Shown here: one piece after another, positions 51,301 through 63,484 of the stretch | How positions within the stretch are numbered: position 1 is the stretch's first letter | Layout of the letters: every line of letters begins with the position of its first letter | Source: Anisakis pegreffii | Lineage: Eukaryota; Nematoda; Chromadorea; Rhabditida; Anisakidae | NCBI GenBank assembly: GCA_035041965.1 | Contig: JAPYMA010000806.1 | Coordinates: forward strand, 1 to 64,000 | DNA length: 64,000 nucleotides | Reading direction: 5' to 3' | Notes under the pieces: model-generated | What the model saw: only the letters and a program-made list of their open reading frames with translations | The model's database searches: none | What the model was told of the DNA's origin: nothing | Made by a program: the position numbers and the translations under genes

Positions 51301-54300
51301 CCTTACAAGTCTGGCTTCTCGCACGCACCGAATTCTGTGTGTTCTTTACTCAATCATATGATAGATAATCGTGTGGTTCAGGTTTGGTCAATGCTAAGTG
51401 CTACAATATAGCAGAAAGGACTATCAAGTAACGTGATATGCTACTGATTTCATGAGCAGTTCGCGTTGATTTCTGAATGCAGAGTTCAGAAAAACATTCC
51501 ATCGGTTTTAGTTGATCAGCTGAAACGAAACATGCCGAGTGAAAACTCACTTGTTGTGGGGTTTTGGCAGCTGCATCCATCTGACGAGACGAATGCGCAT
51601 GTCGTTGCTTGGCTTCGAGTTGTGTCGCAGTCTGAATGAGCAGCTATGTCCACAGTCCCGTGCCAATCCATGGACTGCATGCCGTCTCCTATCGCTCCAC
51701 AATGAACGTCTTCGTCTCGTTTCTTGTCGATTGAGCAACCACAATTCACCATCTTCTAACTTCGTCCCTTTAAATTTCAGTTTTTTTCATGATAAATATT
51801 AAAAAAAGGTTACGATTAATTCAATGTCTACAATTGAACAGCCGACCATTTGAATGTGTTCAGAGGCTGTCTATAGTGAGGACATTGAACTGAGAGGATT
51901 GGCAGATCTGTGTTCTGGAATTGACTCTGTGCGCTATCTTTTGATTTTGAAGTGTTTATTTGGCCATCCATACTTTGTGTTTTTACAGGTAGAAACGACC
52001 ATTCGAATGTTCTCAGCTTCTGTACATTTCAATCCATTTCCAACCAGAACATTGGTGCAAAAAAAATCGAAAAACTGGTGTGCAATGACATAGGTCTATT
52101 TGAATGACATTGTGAGTGCATCTTTGAAGTGATCGAATAAAAAGCGGTGATATTTTTCTGCTCCTTACAATAAGTGCTTGAAAGTTCATGTTAAAAGTAT
52201 CCAGATGCTGATAATCATGTTCGAACAATGCTGTGGCACAGTCCGTAGGTTCAAGAAATTGTCTCGATGCGTTCTCTACTGAACTCGATTGGAAATCTGA
52301 CAAACAATAGATTTTGATTAACCCAAATCAGTCGGAAGAATATGAATGAAAGGTCTCAATGCTACTCACTTGATCTGTGAAAATAAAGATAAAAATTTGT
52401 CCCAACCGTTTTCCTACTCATGAAGAAAGGAACCGAATATGTGATAACTCTGTTTGATTGAAGCTGACTTCTTCATTGACAATTGCAAATTACTCACGGA
52501 AAAGTGTAACTGAGGAAAGACATCTCAATCCGAAAGTGTTCAGCAAATGACTCGCATGTTGAAACCAACATTTCAGTTGTTATTATTTTCTCCGTTTTAA
52601 TTGATCATTAAGAAAACAAATTTGCTCACGCAGCTTGCTATTGCAATTTTTGATCATTTCCACTATGAATTCTCTTTGCTATTGATGCTTTTCGTTGAGA
52701 AGCTTACTATGAAGCTAATGGAATAACTGGAAACGCTCGAGCTGGCACATATCGGAACGAGTAAATATTCATTATGGACTGACTCTTGCAAATTGATTTT
52801 GATCGAAGCGAATGGGGCAAATTTTTGCAACGTTCTTTTCGGTCTATTTGAACGATAGCTATGAACCGATATTCTTCTCTGTTGCTGGTAAGACGAACTA
52901 ACAGAAGTTATGAGTCAGTCTTCTTTTGAGGTTGTTTTTGCACATTTGGTTGAATACCTATTGCATATTGCCCTCATGAAGAGTTTTGTATAGAGTTAAC
53001 TGAAGGTCATTTGCACATCCGACATGAATTATGGAATCGGCAGTGTTTCTTTCGTCGTTCTTATCGGATTAAAGTGTGCAAATGACGATATACACTGATA
53101 ATGTGTGATAACAGGTGCGTCAGTGTTATCGCTTCCATTATGTCTTTCTCTGTTACTGCTATGATAATATTAGCATGAACATTACAATTATTTCTCATCG
53201 TTTAATGATCATTTAAGGAACATCACTTACTAACACCTTCAACATTTTTGCAAATTAGGGATACTTTTTCGTTAGCTGTAATGAACTGCGTCTGGAAATG
53301 GTTCACATTGAGAATATTCTATCTAATCAACTGAACGTTGATTGTTTGCGCATAAAAATACAATGGCAGAGAGTTAGGGATGGAGTGAGCAAATGCTGAC
53401 AAGCAATGATTGTGCGTCATCATATAACGGTAGCAGAGATCGAAGAAAAGTGAAATGCGTCAAAGCGAACGAAATGAAAGAATCGCCTAAAAAGTTACAG
53501 TTTTGTTTTATTTTTGAGAGAATGCTAATGAAAGAAAAAACAAAAATTCAGTTGAAAATAAAGATAACGAGTGACTTTCACCTTCATCCACTATTGTACC
53601 TACACTGACATCGTAACGTATATGCTGAGATAAAGATGAAGACGCAAAAGTAAATGATTGCAGATGATTTATTCATCCACTAGACGACTGTTGTAAGAGA
53701 CAAATTGAGTTGCAAACTCTCAAGTATTGAGCATTTCGTTACTGGGGGACTTTTTGATCTGAACAAAGTTATGTTCATTCGACGACAGTTCATAGTGGAA
53801 AGCAACAAACACTGTGCAATGTGTGTATTACAGTCGACGGACGAACGTCATCAAATTTCAAGCATGTTTCAATGACTATCGACTTGTGAACCTAAAAACG
53901 GTAAAGTGGATCATTAAGTTGGATCACTGAGGATAATTGATTGTTTTGTGCGGGAGTTGAGAAATAATGATGAATGGGAATAAAATTCGGATCAGCAATC
54001 GACAAATGTTCAAAAAATGGTTGACGGTGAATGCGAGATTGCTTCGAATTCATCAACTGTGTATTCCAAAAAATTGAAAGAACTTCCTCATAAATGCACA
54101 GCATTCTAATATCACCAATGGTTCGCTCAGTGTTCTTCTCGCGAAAAAACTGATCACACAAAATGAAATGTTAACAATCATTCCAAATGTTAACAACACA
54201 TTGTCATTGTAAACTTCGGGTGAACAACAAATCATGTTCAAAAGAAGTGCATGATTTATAGTTGATCGGCCCTTCCTGTTGGCGACATCCTCAATGATTA

Positions 54301-55515
54301 AAAACCATTTTTTGGGTGGTTTCGGTGACTTGCAAAAAAACACTTCTCTGAATGTATCAGATCCAAAATAATGATTTTGATTTACTAGGATCAGTCGTTA
54401 TGGTTGAGAGGAGTGGATAGAGATATTTCATCATATCGATAGTGAACTCAAATCATAAATCATTTGTGCTGATATGTTTGAGTACAGACACATAACAGTG
54501 CATTCGCCCTTTTCGAGTTGAACGCTGACGTTTGTTGGGCTGAGTAAACGAGTTGAGCGTAGCTAATTGCTTCGATGCGAACGCTTTCGGGGCTGATCGT
54601 GTTAATCAGTTGGATGATTATGTTTGCTATGAACTCAGTTCATAGAGATGGATATATTTCAGTAATCAATCGATCGAAAGTTCGATGAGAACCGTAATGC
54701 ATTTAAATCAGAAACGAAAAAATGTTCACTATAACAAAGTACTGATGAATTCATGAAAGTTTTACACTCGTGAAAACGATCAATTAATTTCTGATGTATT
54801 GGTGGTGTTTGATGCTGCTGCTGCCCGAAACCTTTAACACTACTGTTGCAACTTAAACAGTGATGTTCGAGTTGTAGCAAACGTATCAAATTACTGTATT
54901 AACATTTAATGTTCGAACGAAACAAATAAATCAGCGGTGATGTTGTGCACATACACACACACGATTCTGCTAATTCGACGATAATGATAAAAAGTGTTTG
55001 GTGTCTAGTGATGATGACAGCAGTTTGAGCGTTCAATAGATGGTCGTTTCGGTGCAAGTTCCATATCAGCAACGATGAGATTATTGCAACAGTGCTGTGA
55101 ACTTTTCGAAAAGTAATTTGCTGATTGGAAAGAAAGCACTTAGCAAGTGCAAGTATTTTCGTAAAAGACAAGATTTACGAGCAGTTTGTTAACGCGAAAG
55201 AATTGCAAGGAAGAGGTAATTGATCGAATGAACGTTGTCATTAATAGCAAACGCAAACGGATTGTGTAACTGACCTGTGTATTTGGCTCTGAGGGTACTA
55301 GAAGGTGCGTTTTGTGATGATGTTGTTGAGAAGATACTCTTAACGGGGGAATCGTGGTGCAAATATGGAGAGGAGAAAATACTCGCAACAATGACGAGTA
55401 CAAATAAAACAAGAAAGCACTCCGGTTTGGAAACAACACTAGAGGGGGGCTTAGGCTTCGAGCTTTGTCCGGTATTGTGGTGCGGCCCAGCAGCCGGTTG
55501 GTCAACCTTAGGCAT
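28529..55515 (-). CDS. gon-1: GON-1, ADAMTS9/20-type secreted metalloprotease
   Basis: I place 41 exons in consistent phase, 2324 residues, slightly longer than C. elegans GON-1. Order: leader with a hydrophobic segment near residues 33-50, propeptide, furin site RSRR at about 465-468, reprolysin zinc protease with HELGHIFNIPH at 619-629 and Met-turn IMAP at 648-651, disintegrin-like region, a central TSR, Cys-rich and spacer regions, 17 more TSRs to about 2110, and a GON domain at about 2115-2318. In C. elegans the enzyme remodels basement membrane and lets gonadal distal tip cells migrate, and the GON domain also promotes ER-to-Golgi transport. All zinc ligands are present, so an active enzyme is expected. 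Exon lists are given in the block entries. Identity is certain; small exons 1-5 are the least certain. Confidence 0.96.
31642..35923 (-). other. Long gon-1 introns 31 and 32 region
   Basis: Intron 31 covers 32417-35923 and intron 32 covers 31642-32248. Apart from exon 32 between them I see no coding sequence. An (AAT/AAC)n stretch lies near 34331-34372. Open frames here are Ile/Phe/Cys-rich chance frames. Confidence 0.5.
34331..34372. repeat. (AAT/AAC)n simple repeat in gon-1 intron
   Basis: Alternating aat and aac units in the 3.5-kb intron of gon-1. Confidence 0.75.
40839..44282 (-). other. gon-1: gon-1 exons 14-20: disintegrin-like end, central TSR, Cys-rich and spacer
   Basis: Exons: 44282-44178, 44095-43947, 43651-43470, 42767-42628, 41790-41577, 41288-41141, 41011-40839. 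Motifs in order: [20 protein letters not shown] with PWADGTPC (disintegrin/Cys-rich boundary), [17 protein letters not shown] (central TSR), [101 protein letters not shown]. These closely follow C. elegans GON-1. Exon 20 also starts the second TSR and ends in a probable GC donor. Confidence 0.95.
44519..47494 (-). other. gon-1: gon-1 exons 8-13: furin site, zinc metalloprotease, disintegrin start
   Basis: Exons: 47494-47361, 46726-46643, 45930-45791, 45521-45390, 45192-45040, 44675-44519. Exon 8 carries [20 protein letters not shown], the activation site plus first strand of the protease. Exon 9 has [18 protein letters not shown]. Exon 10 has [20 protein letters not shown]. Exon 11 has [14 protein letters not shown] and ends inside the zinc motif (HELGH). 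Exon 12 supplies the third histidine ligand (IFNIPHDD) and the Met-turn IMAPT. Exon 13 has [12 protein letters not shown] and [13 protein letters not shown]. The three histidines and the catalytic Glu are intact. Confidence 0.96.
49445..55515 (-). other. gon-1: gon-1 exons 1-7: leader and propeptide
   Basis: Exons: 55515-55275, 54831-54743, 54056-53900, 52296-52169, 51759-51551, 51283-51109, 49826-49445. Exon 1 has a hydrophilic start, then [17 protein letters not shown], a signal peptide or signal anchor preceded by about 32 residues, and it ends LRAKYTG, comparable to AKYSG in C. elegans. Exon 5 holds [13 protein letters not shown] and [14 protein letters not shown]. Exon 6 has DCLYSAH and [12 protein letters not shown]. 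Exon 7 has [16 protein letters not shown], then a long low-complexity Asn/Thr/Ser/Asp stretch before the furin site. Exons 2-4 are short and rest mainly on phase and composition. Confidence 0.8.
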
Positions 55516-55518
55516 AAC

Positions 55519-55534
55519 GCCCCTTTGGAGGGGC
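55519..55534 (-). promoter_or_regulatory. gon-1: GC-rich hairpin just before the gon-1 start codon
   Basis: A perfect 6-bp inverted repeat with a 4-base loop (gcccct/ttgg/aggggc on the plus strand). In the gon-1 mRNA it would end three bases before the AUG at 55515. A stable stem at that point could slow initiation. The structure is visible; the role is inferred. Confidence 0.4.
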
Positions 55535-57989
55535 CCGACGTGTGTCCACGATTACGATCCGTGGGCACGGCGTTCCGCAATAAAACAGACAACTCGTACG
55601 TTGTGCTAAACGACTTTCTTTGCTCAGTGACGGGCCACCTCTATACTCATTCCACTGCTGCACTTCAATACTCGAAGCTCCCTCAGTAGATGCACCAGAC
55701 TACTGAAATTAGTAAAAACAGTTCAGATTACACATTTGCTGATCAATAACGATATCGAAATCCGCATTGTGACCTTATAATGATTGCAAAAATTGAACTC
55801 AATTCCATGATCGCTATCATCAATTCGGATATCCCACGAAATAGATGACTGCCATTTAGCAAATACACGTAACATAACAACCAATGAAAATGATCCTATG
55901 AAATAGCGTTCTATTCGAACGTTTAGATTACAATCGCTATTGCACTAAACAATTATCTAAACAAAAACCTAACAGATAGCGAAACAACGATAAGTTTGAG
56001 GAAGAAGCGAAATTCGAACTGAGAATTAACGGAATCAGTTAACGATGATTGATAAATGGAATGATCATTTAACTATGATATAAATTGGCATTCGACGTTG
56101 TCTGAAATATGCGAAGACACTGAAAGGAATGTGAATTTTGTGTTCGATAAGATCGCAACAAAATCACAACGTCAGTTTTTTGTTTCATTAAACTGGTCAT
56201 AAAATAAAAACATTCCATTACGACACTTCAAAGATACAGATCTCGTACTGCATACAGTCTACTGGCTGCTGTTCAGGCTGTTCTGTTATTGTCATCAATT
56301 ATCCTCATGAGAAACTAATCGTTATCATACATACTGACTAGAAAAATGTACATTTATTAACAAACGACACGCTACTGCTTGAATCGGTTGTAAAAATAAG
56401 CGTGTGAAATTTTGATTTTGTGATAATTTTCGGATGAAAGCATAAGGCAATAAACTATATTAGTTTATGGCTTTCTCTGTTGATCGATATCACCCGGATC
56501 AGGCCGATGCTTTGGCTCGCATACAATTTTAACGATGCCTTCTTCGGAGAGCTTCAATGAAACGAGCTCATTATGAAAGTCGTTATGAGTTGATGCATCG
56601 TCCTTTTTTGAATGGCACATAAGGAACCGATTTTGAGAGGCACGTAAACGTGCTGGCTTTACACAAGACCTCGTTTGCTAAACTCATACAGCAAAATGCT
56701 ACATTCACTGCGTTTTAGAACATGGCGATGCAACAGCATTCTATCTTCAAACAAATTCAAAATGGTTTTGACTGTTCATAATGGTGCTGAGAAGACGAAC
56801 GAGAGTGTTTGGAAATGAGATGGGTGAATGTGAGTTCAAATTGAGGGAGAAGTAGTCGTTGTAAGTGCTGCTAATATTCATCGATAACATCCGCCGCTGA
56901 TAAAAGAAATTTTAAACTAAACACAGCAGTAAATGATTAGTGTTAATATTGGTGTTGTTGTTATTATTGTTTTCGATGTTCTGATAGTTTTTATGTAGTG
57001 CTCAGCAACACTCTTCGCTAATTCATTTCATTTCAACCAGTCAATGCTGACTATCATTATCAACTTTACATTACTCGTTGCATTTTTTGAATTTCCTTCC
57101 TTCAATGCTATCATCACAGAATGTTAGTTCCAACCAATTTTCAATAAAAATCACCTTTAGCGAAAGTTATGCAAATAACACACTAAATGCACCCAATAAA
57201 CAAACTATCAATCGAAGTTACGCACAAACAGTTGCTATATGAACATACTTTATCATATTTTCCGGTTAAATCACCCACTTAGGTCAATTGCTTTTCAGCC
57301 AAAATTTACATTCAACACCTTGTGAGAAGCATTTGGAGTCACGAAATTGGATTGCTCACAACATTTACTTCATAAAATCTGCAGACACAGCCAATCCAAA
57401 GAGAAAACGTGCAGAAAAATGAATGTTGAATAGAGGAGGATATGTTTCAGATCGCTGTTACTAATTAAATGTAGTTTGAGTGGACAATTAATGAAACATT
57501 TTTGTACATATTCATTGGACGATTACGTGCATATGTATCATAGACATGAGATTTATCGGTAATAATTGATGAAGTTTGGTACATACGAATTATTGAATGA
57601 AAAATTGCTTGAACATTCCAGTTGTTCTGTTGGTTAACCATGATTGATAAACGTATCAATCAAGCAGTGCTCAGAGTGAATAACAAAAGTTCGTGATCAT
57701 GACTTGATCTGGAACACTTGACACAGCAATGAACTAGACGAGAGTGAGCCAGCCAGCCAATCGCAAGAAGATTTGCTTTGCAGCCAGTAATCGCCCTAAC
57801 AACACTACACTACTAGCTCGAGCTGTGGCTGCTCTAGCGAACGGAACGGAAATGTGCTCTGATCGGATGTGGAACGTTACATCCTCTCTAGCACATCCAT
57901 TTCATTCCAACTTTTAACTCTCCTAGATGAACAACATATGTGTGTGTGTCTCATCAAGACGTTCGTTTATCCTTTTATCCTCAAAACAG
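55535..57989. other. Region upstream of gon-1, no gene recognised
   Basis: About 50 bases next to gon-1 exon 1 are GC-rich (to about 55580), the rest is AT-rich. The gon-1 promoter should be here, but no specific element is recognised. No coding region, RNA gene or repeat stands out. Confidence 0.45.
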
Positions 57990-58154
57990 TTTTTGTAACG
58001 TCTTTCTTCGAATACACTCTTCTATTGCTTCATCCTTTCCGAATGCGAAAGTTTACAATAGCAGACGTTCTTCACCTCATATGGATGCTACTAGAACAGT
58101 GACTGTTGATAGATATGCTCGCAGTCGGGATGAATTCACGAATTGCGTTCATAG
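57990..58154 (+). CDS. Candidate exon, unknown protein
   Basis: The stretch lies between an acceptor (aaaacag ending at 57989) and a donor (gtacgc at 58155), and the frame is open throughout. The latter half, including NSRRSSPHMDATRTVTVDRY, looks more protein-like than its surroundings. An ATG at 58081 could start a shorter version. I found no partner exon in matching phase, so this may be chance. Confidence 0.22.
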
Positions 58155-58380
58155 GTACGCTTTAATGGTGACATTCACAGTGCACAGTGTACGCTCGTTC
58201 ACAGCTTCAAATTGACAAATACTCGTAAAAATTTCGCCAAAAAAAGACAATCAAATAAAGCCGAAAGCACTCCTCTTGAACGTTCACTTTAGTGTAATCG
58301 TGTGCGCAAATGCTGCGCGAAAGTGTATTGTGAACAAATTTGATAATGATTGATATTGAACGGATTTTGTATTGATTTAG

Positions 58381-58527
58381 TGCGAGAACAAAATAAATAG
58401 AATTAATATTGAAAAAGAAGGGAAAAACCGATTAGTGAGTAGACTGAATGGCGCTTTATTGATGCGGCGGGTAATTGAGCAACGAATTCAAGAAAATTTC
58501 TTGAAGAAAGCAAAAATGAAAGTAGAG
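58381..58527 (+). CDS. Candidate exon, charged helical peptide
   Basis: An acceptor (tgatttag ending at 58380) and a strong donor (gtaagc at 58528) bracket 49 codons open in phase 0. The peptide is Lys/Arg/Glu-rich and ends LLMRRVIEQRIQENFLKKAK, which would form a helix. Phase would allow a join to the exon at 63230. No family is recognised. Confidence 0.28.
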
Positions 58528-59593
58528 GTAAGCAGCAAAACAGTTTTGGAACTCACTAAGGTCATAGTACAAAGTATGACGAACGTCTCAAGTTCAATAA
58601 CACACTCCACACCAATCATTATTTACATTCGTCTCCGAAATGAAAGCAGCCTTCTTCAGCGCATGCTCAAAATTGTCTTCTTTTAAAGTGCTGCTGCTGC
58701 ATTACTCTATTGCAGAGAGTTTGCACTGAATATTTCCAATTGCTATCATCTTATTGAGATTGTATTCATTATCGACACTTTTTGATTCAATAAACTGCAC
58801 TACTCAAAATGATCATCTTATATTCTATACAACAATAGCCATTCACAATTAAAAATTCTCAAAATTTCATTCTTCACACAATGTCATTGAGAGGAAATGA
58901 GTTAGTTAGTTGTTTGCATGAATGGCTTTGTTCAAAAACAGATTGTGCACCTAACCTGTGCACTATATTAATGATGAATCGCTCATCACTGCTTTTGCAA
59001 TCACTCACTTCAATCGGAAACAGTGCAAATACGATGCAATAGTCCCGATAAAATTTGAAGTTTGACCGATGGTGACAAAACACTGTATTTTTTGAGCGAT
59101 TCTGTGCCTGTGCTTCCACTTCGGTTCCTACTCTCCTCTACCCCGCGCCAAAAAAAAAACAAACGATAATTGTTGTTCCTCTGAGGAGCGGTATCAGTAA
59201 TTGCAACGAATGAACATACGAATCACTAGGGTGTGCAACAATGAACGAAACAATTTCCGAGATAATCAAGCTGATCGCAAAATTTTTCGCTGACAAATTC
59301 ACGTCACAATTCTAACAAATCGCATCGAACGAAAGAACATCGAACAAATTGTATCGGAGAAGAAGTGAAGCAGAAAAAAAGAGCAGCAACAAATTTGATA
59401 ACAAAATTAAACTGATTAGCTTCAGTTGACTGATGAATGCAATCAAATAGAAAAGATGTGGCAATTTGTTTTTGCAACGATTAATTTCACTGTAAAATAC
59501 AACATTCAATTTGTATCGTTGAACGATTACGAAGATGTTGTTGTAGGGTTACTTCAAGAAAAAAACTTGCATACGATTTCAGTGAGCTGATAA

Positions 59594-61015
59594 ATGAAAG
59601 TTCAACTTCCAGAAGATAAATTCATTGCAGAGATACGAGATGAGTGGCCAGTATTTTGCTCATTATTTGATCAAAACGGTCGATCGACAGTTTTCTCATC
59701 GAATATGAAATGCATTCGAAAAATGCCCAATTACACTGAATAATGAAGCTGGTAGATTATGGACTGTTTTGATTTCGATGAGGCGAGTATCAATGCATGG
59801 ACAGAGGTAACAGTTCTGAGCACAAATTAAAATACAAACTGAAGCATTAATTCGAATGTGGTGTGATCGTGTTTCTCGCCTACAACTTCCTTTCAGTGCG
59901 TATTTCTCAATGCTATTCTATTAAAATTGATTGAGTAAAGTTTTCATTTCAATGAAAGTCAACTTCCGTCATCAATAACAACAATTTCTTTCATTATTGA
60001 CAGTCCGCATAACCATTCAATGAATGCCTTCTTTAGTTATTTAAAAAAAGAACAAAAATCACACCGAAATTCAACCAATGTTCATCATTTATATCACGTC
60101 GAGAAAAGCATTCAAAAACGATCCACCACTAATTTGTCGCATAATCGCCACTTACGATTCGCAATATATCCCACAATCTACGATTAAGATTTTCAGTAAC
60201 GAACTGCTGTTAAGTAAAGTGTTAAGTAAAGTGAAATCACATAATCTGATAATTTTTAGGTGGCAAATTGCTGAAAGATAATCAGAATGATCGCATAATG
60301 CACAATCACCGGAAAGCGCTCAGTTTAAATCGAAGCTGCCGCACTAATCGCAAGCATATTTTCTAGGATCGAAACAGAACAGGAAGTGAGACTGATGATT
60401 TTTCGATTTACATAAAAATGAGCTGAGTTATTCGAAAAGAGATCCACTATAAATCATCGTGGAATTTTCGAAACGCTATTCGCATCTCTCTCATCATCAC
60501 TGCACACACAGAAACATCTCAAAAGCGTTAATTTCAACCGCATTTAGCATTAAGTGATTATTTCAAAAATATTTCGAAGCAATAAATACTTTTTTCGACG
60601 AATGCGGAAACATTTCACGGTCACATTACGGAAATATTGTCATCTAACACATTGTTTTTGTGCGGATCATGGTCACGTTGAGACATTGTTTTTGTGAAGA
60701 TCAGCACTGATAAAGATCAGAAAATGAAACGAATATGATTAATGACATTGTTGTTTCGTTGGAAACACAAAGGAACGAGTCACATCAAGCGGAGTTAGCG
60801 ACGACAGTAAGAAGCTCATTCAGCACTTATCAACAAATTGGATCATTTTCGTATGGCCTTAACGACTTACGTTAATTCGACAACTTTCATTGGAAATCAG
60901 TTGTTGACGAATACTTCTCTGTTATTGTCAATAAATTTATATGCAGATGAGATATGAACAGAGTTCAAGGAATGAATCTATGCAAAATATTTTGCAGAAT
61001 ATTTCACAATGCTGA
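59594..61015 (+). CDS. Candidate small multi-exon gene, unknown protein
   Basis: I can chain seven short exons in consistent phase: 59594-59689, 59756-59806, 59897-59934, 60004-60135, 60197-60259, 60808-60850, 60947-61015, giving 163 residues. The ATG sits 13 bases after a tttcag acceptor, a typical trans-splice arrangement in nematodes. Exons 1-3 look most like real protein: EDKFIAEIRDEWPVFCSLFD, DCFDFDEASINAWTE, CVFLNAILLKLI. Later exons are Lys/Asn/Ser-rich and much less convincing, so the true gene may end or splice differently, perhaps into 63230-63484. The open segments are each under 60 codons from the first ATG. I do not recognise the family. Confidence 0.33.
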
Positions 61016-63229
61016 AGCGCATTAGCGACCTTCAAGGCGGCCAAACAATGATCGCAAAAAATGCGCATTGTGACGTGATCAAAGTTGGACACAAACTATT
61101 GGGAGGGAGGTGCACACGTACAACGGCGAACTCGCAGGCTCAAGCACGCATAATGCGATTGAAGAGCCGAAAAATAAACTGAAGACGTGTACAGGAACGG
61201 TAATAAGGTAGGTAGATGGGAGATTGAAACTTGTGATGATGAGCAAACTAATAAGTATTTGAGAGAATTTGTTTTGTTAGAAGAAGGGTAAAGAGGGAAA
61301 GCGACGGATGGAAGGAACTTCTTAGAGCTCTCAACTTAATTTAGCAACTGTATTCACATCGAATATTAGCTTGTTAAACTAAGACGTTCGTTGAGTTTAT
61401 TTATTGTTGTGAAGAGAGATGGGAGCAATTGGAGGAGATGCTTGTTGCTTGGGTGAATTATTGAGTTGAAGAGGTAAGGTAGTTTGTTACGTTTTTAGCG
61501 AACAAAACTGCTGTGAATGAGGGAATGAATGATTTTAGAATATGACGATGATGTTGGTTGGATGGACAGGTTAGTTTGCATTGGGGAGGGCGGTGGCAGC
61601 TCCGTATTGGATTATATCGGATATTTATTTGTTAAATACTGTTGAATATATTCGAATACAGTTTACAGCAGCATTTCACTGCAACAATAAGACGTGATCT
61701 TATGTCATCACCTCACAAAAACATTCATATCTCATCCCAGCTTGTCTCTAAAAACAACACATTTGTTTGAGCATTTTTCGATGAGGTGCGAAGCAGTAAC
61801 TGTTTACAGTGGCATGTTTTTTCTTCATTGGTCATTTCGATTGATGCTCATTGCAAAATATCTATCCGATGCTTTGCTTGGCAAGTAAAACTTTTCCTCA
61901 TTCACCTGGCGTACAGGAAGCTTCTAGCAATTTGATTGAATTATAAAAGGTTGACATTAATTAAAGGATGCACTCACTTTTTGATTCGAATGTTGAGAGC
62001 ATAGATAAGTTTTGTGATGAAGTTATGCTATTTCATCATTGAATAGAATTTGTGAGGTTTTGAACGATCCGAGAGCACAACGACTGCAAAGAATTCAGAC
62101 AGACGGATACGATTAGGTAGGTACTTGACAGAAGAACGAACGAACTCCTCTTCAGACATCCCAAAAAATCATCATTTTCTGCAGGGTCGTGAACGTCATG
62201 CTCAAGTGCTGATGCACGTCACTTTTCCTATCCAACTGACAGTACCACATCACATCAAGAAAAATGCACAACAACTCAACTCTCTTCTCGGGCTCTCTTT
62301 CCGCACTTTTCATTGATAAATTCGATTTGCATTCGACTCAAACTTGAAAATTATTCGAAATGTCGAATTTTTGCATTTCCGAGCATAAATTTTGCATCAA
62401 ACGTATAACGTCATTCGTGAAATTAATGCGACCACATCACATTCACTTGATTAGCAATTAAATTCGTGAAGTGATCGCATAAAACATCAATTGCTACATA
62501 AATTTTCTCGAAAAACAACTGCATCAAAACGTGTTTGATAGAAGTATCGAATGTTGCAAATGTGTCTTTAATGAAGGAATGAATGAAGAATTACTCTCTA
62601 TTTCAAACTATCAAACATTCGATTAATTTACACGAGTGCAATGCTCAAAATCAATTCAAATCAAGCGTTGAGTAGTTGAACATCACATAGAGTATCGCTA
62701 ACGATTATTATTTCCAGCAGTGTAATTTCGAACGAAATTATTACAATGCACCTATTCAACGTTCGCGTGCAATGTCAATCCAGCGCTGCTACTCCAAAAT
62801 GACATTTTCAATCATATTTTTCTTCTTGTCACATCTCACAGTCTGTCATTTCTTCTATCCAATCAAAGCATCTCGTTATTATCTTCCTCATAATTATCCT
62901 CATTATGCATTCTTCAGTAGTTCTTGAAGCGCAATAGCCTGTCTTCGTTGGAAAGCATCTCCAAATGTATTAGCCTATCTTTAATTGAATAATATTCTAT
63001 CAAACAACAGCAACTTTAATGAACTAACGAAGGTACGAATCTCAAATGGAAATATTCTTGCATTTGCGATAAATACTCTCTGGACACTTTTTTTGATCCC
63101 TAGGAAGGTCAGTATTGTAAACAAACTTATGCGATATAAATATAAATGTGAAAACCTCATTTTGAATGTCTCATTATGTAGCTGCAAAAACAAAATTAAA
63201 AGTGAGTTCAACGTTTTTTTTTTCTGCAG
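61016..63229. other. AT-rich region, no gene recognised
   Basis: No convincing coding region. A short open frame at 62125-62316 follows no clear start and lacks recognisable motifs. This could be intron if the candidate exons on either side belong to one gene. Confidence 0.4.
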
Positions 63230-63484
63230 GACATTGAAACATGTTTTGCATTTAATAGAACTGGAAAATCAAACAACGAGCAGAATTTGTTGTTAAATGA
63301 GGCTGAACTTTTGATCGTTATTAATAGCAGTGCTCGTAAGCAACAGGAACGTCAAAAGTTGAAGGTTAAACTTACAAAAGGTAATGCAACGTGCAAACAG
63401 TGGTTAGATAATCACCAAAGAAAACAACACAAGTTCAACAAGCCGACTGCTGAATGCAGTTTTGCACAAGTTCTGATTCAATGA
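63230..63484 (+). CDS. Candidate terminal exon, Lys/Gln-rich protein
   Basis: A strong acceptor (pyrimidine tract then tgcag ending at 63229) is followed by 84 open codons and TGA at 63482-63484. The peptide begins DIETCFAFNRTGK, then has NEAELLIVINSSARKQQERQ and ends AECSFAQVLIQ. Charged, helical composition supports coding. It is in phase 0 and could follow the exon ending at 58527, or later exons of the 59594 gene. No domain is recognised. Confidence 0.35.
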   Translation, partial: DIETCFAFNRTGKSNNEQNLLLNEAELLIVINSSARKQQERQKLKVKLTKGNATCKQWLDNHQRKQHKFNKPTAECSFAQVLIQ

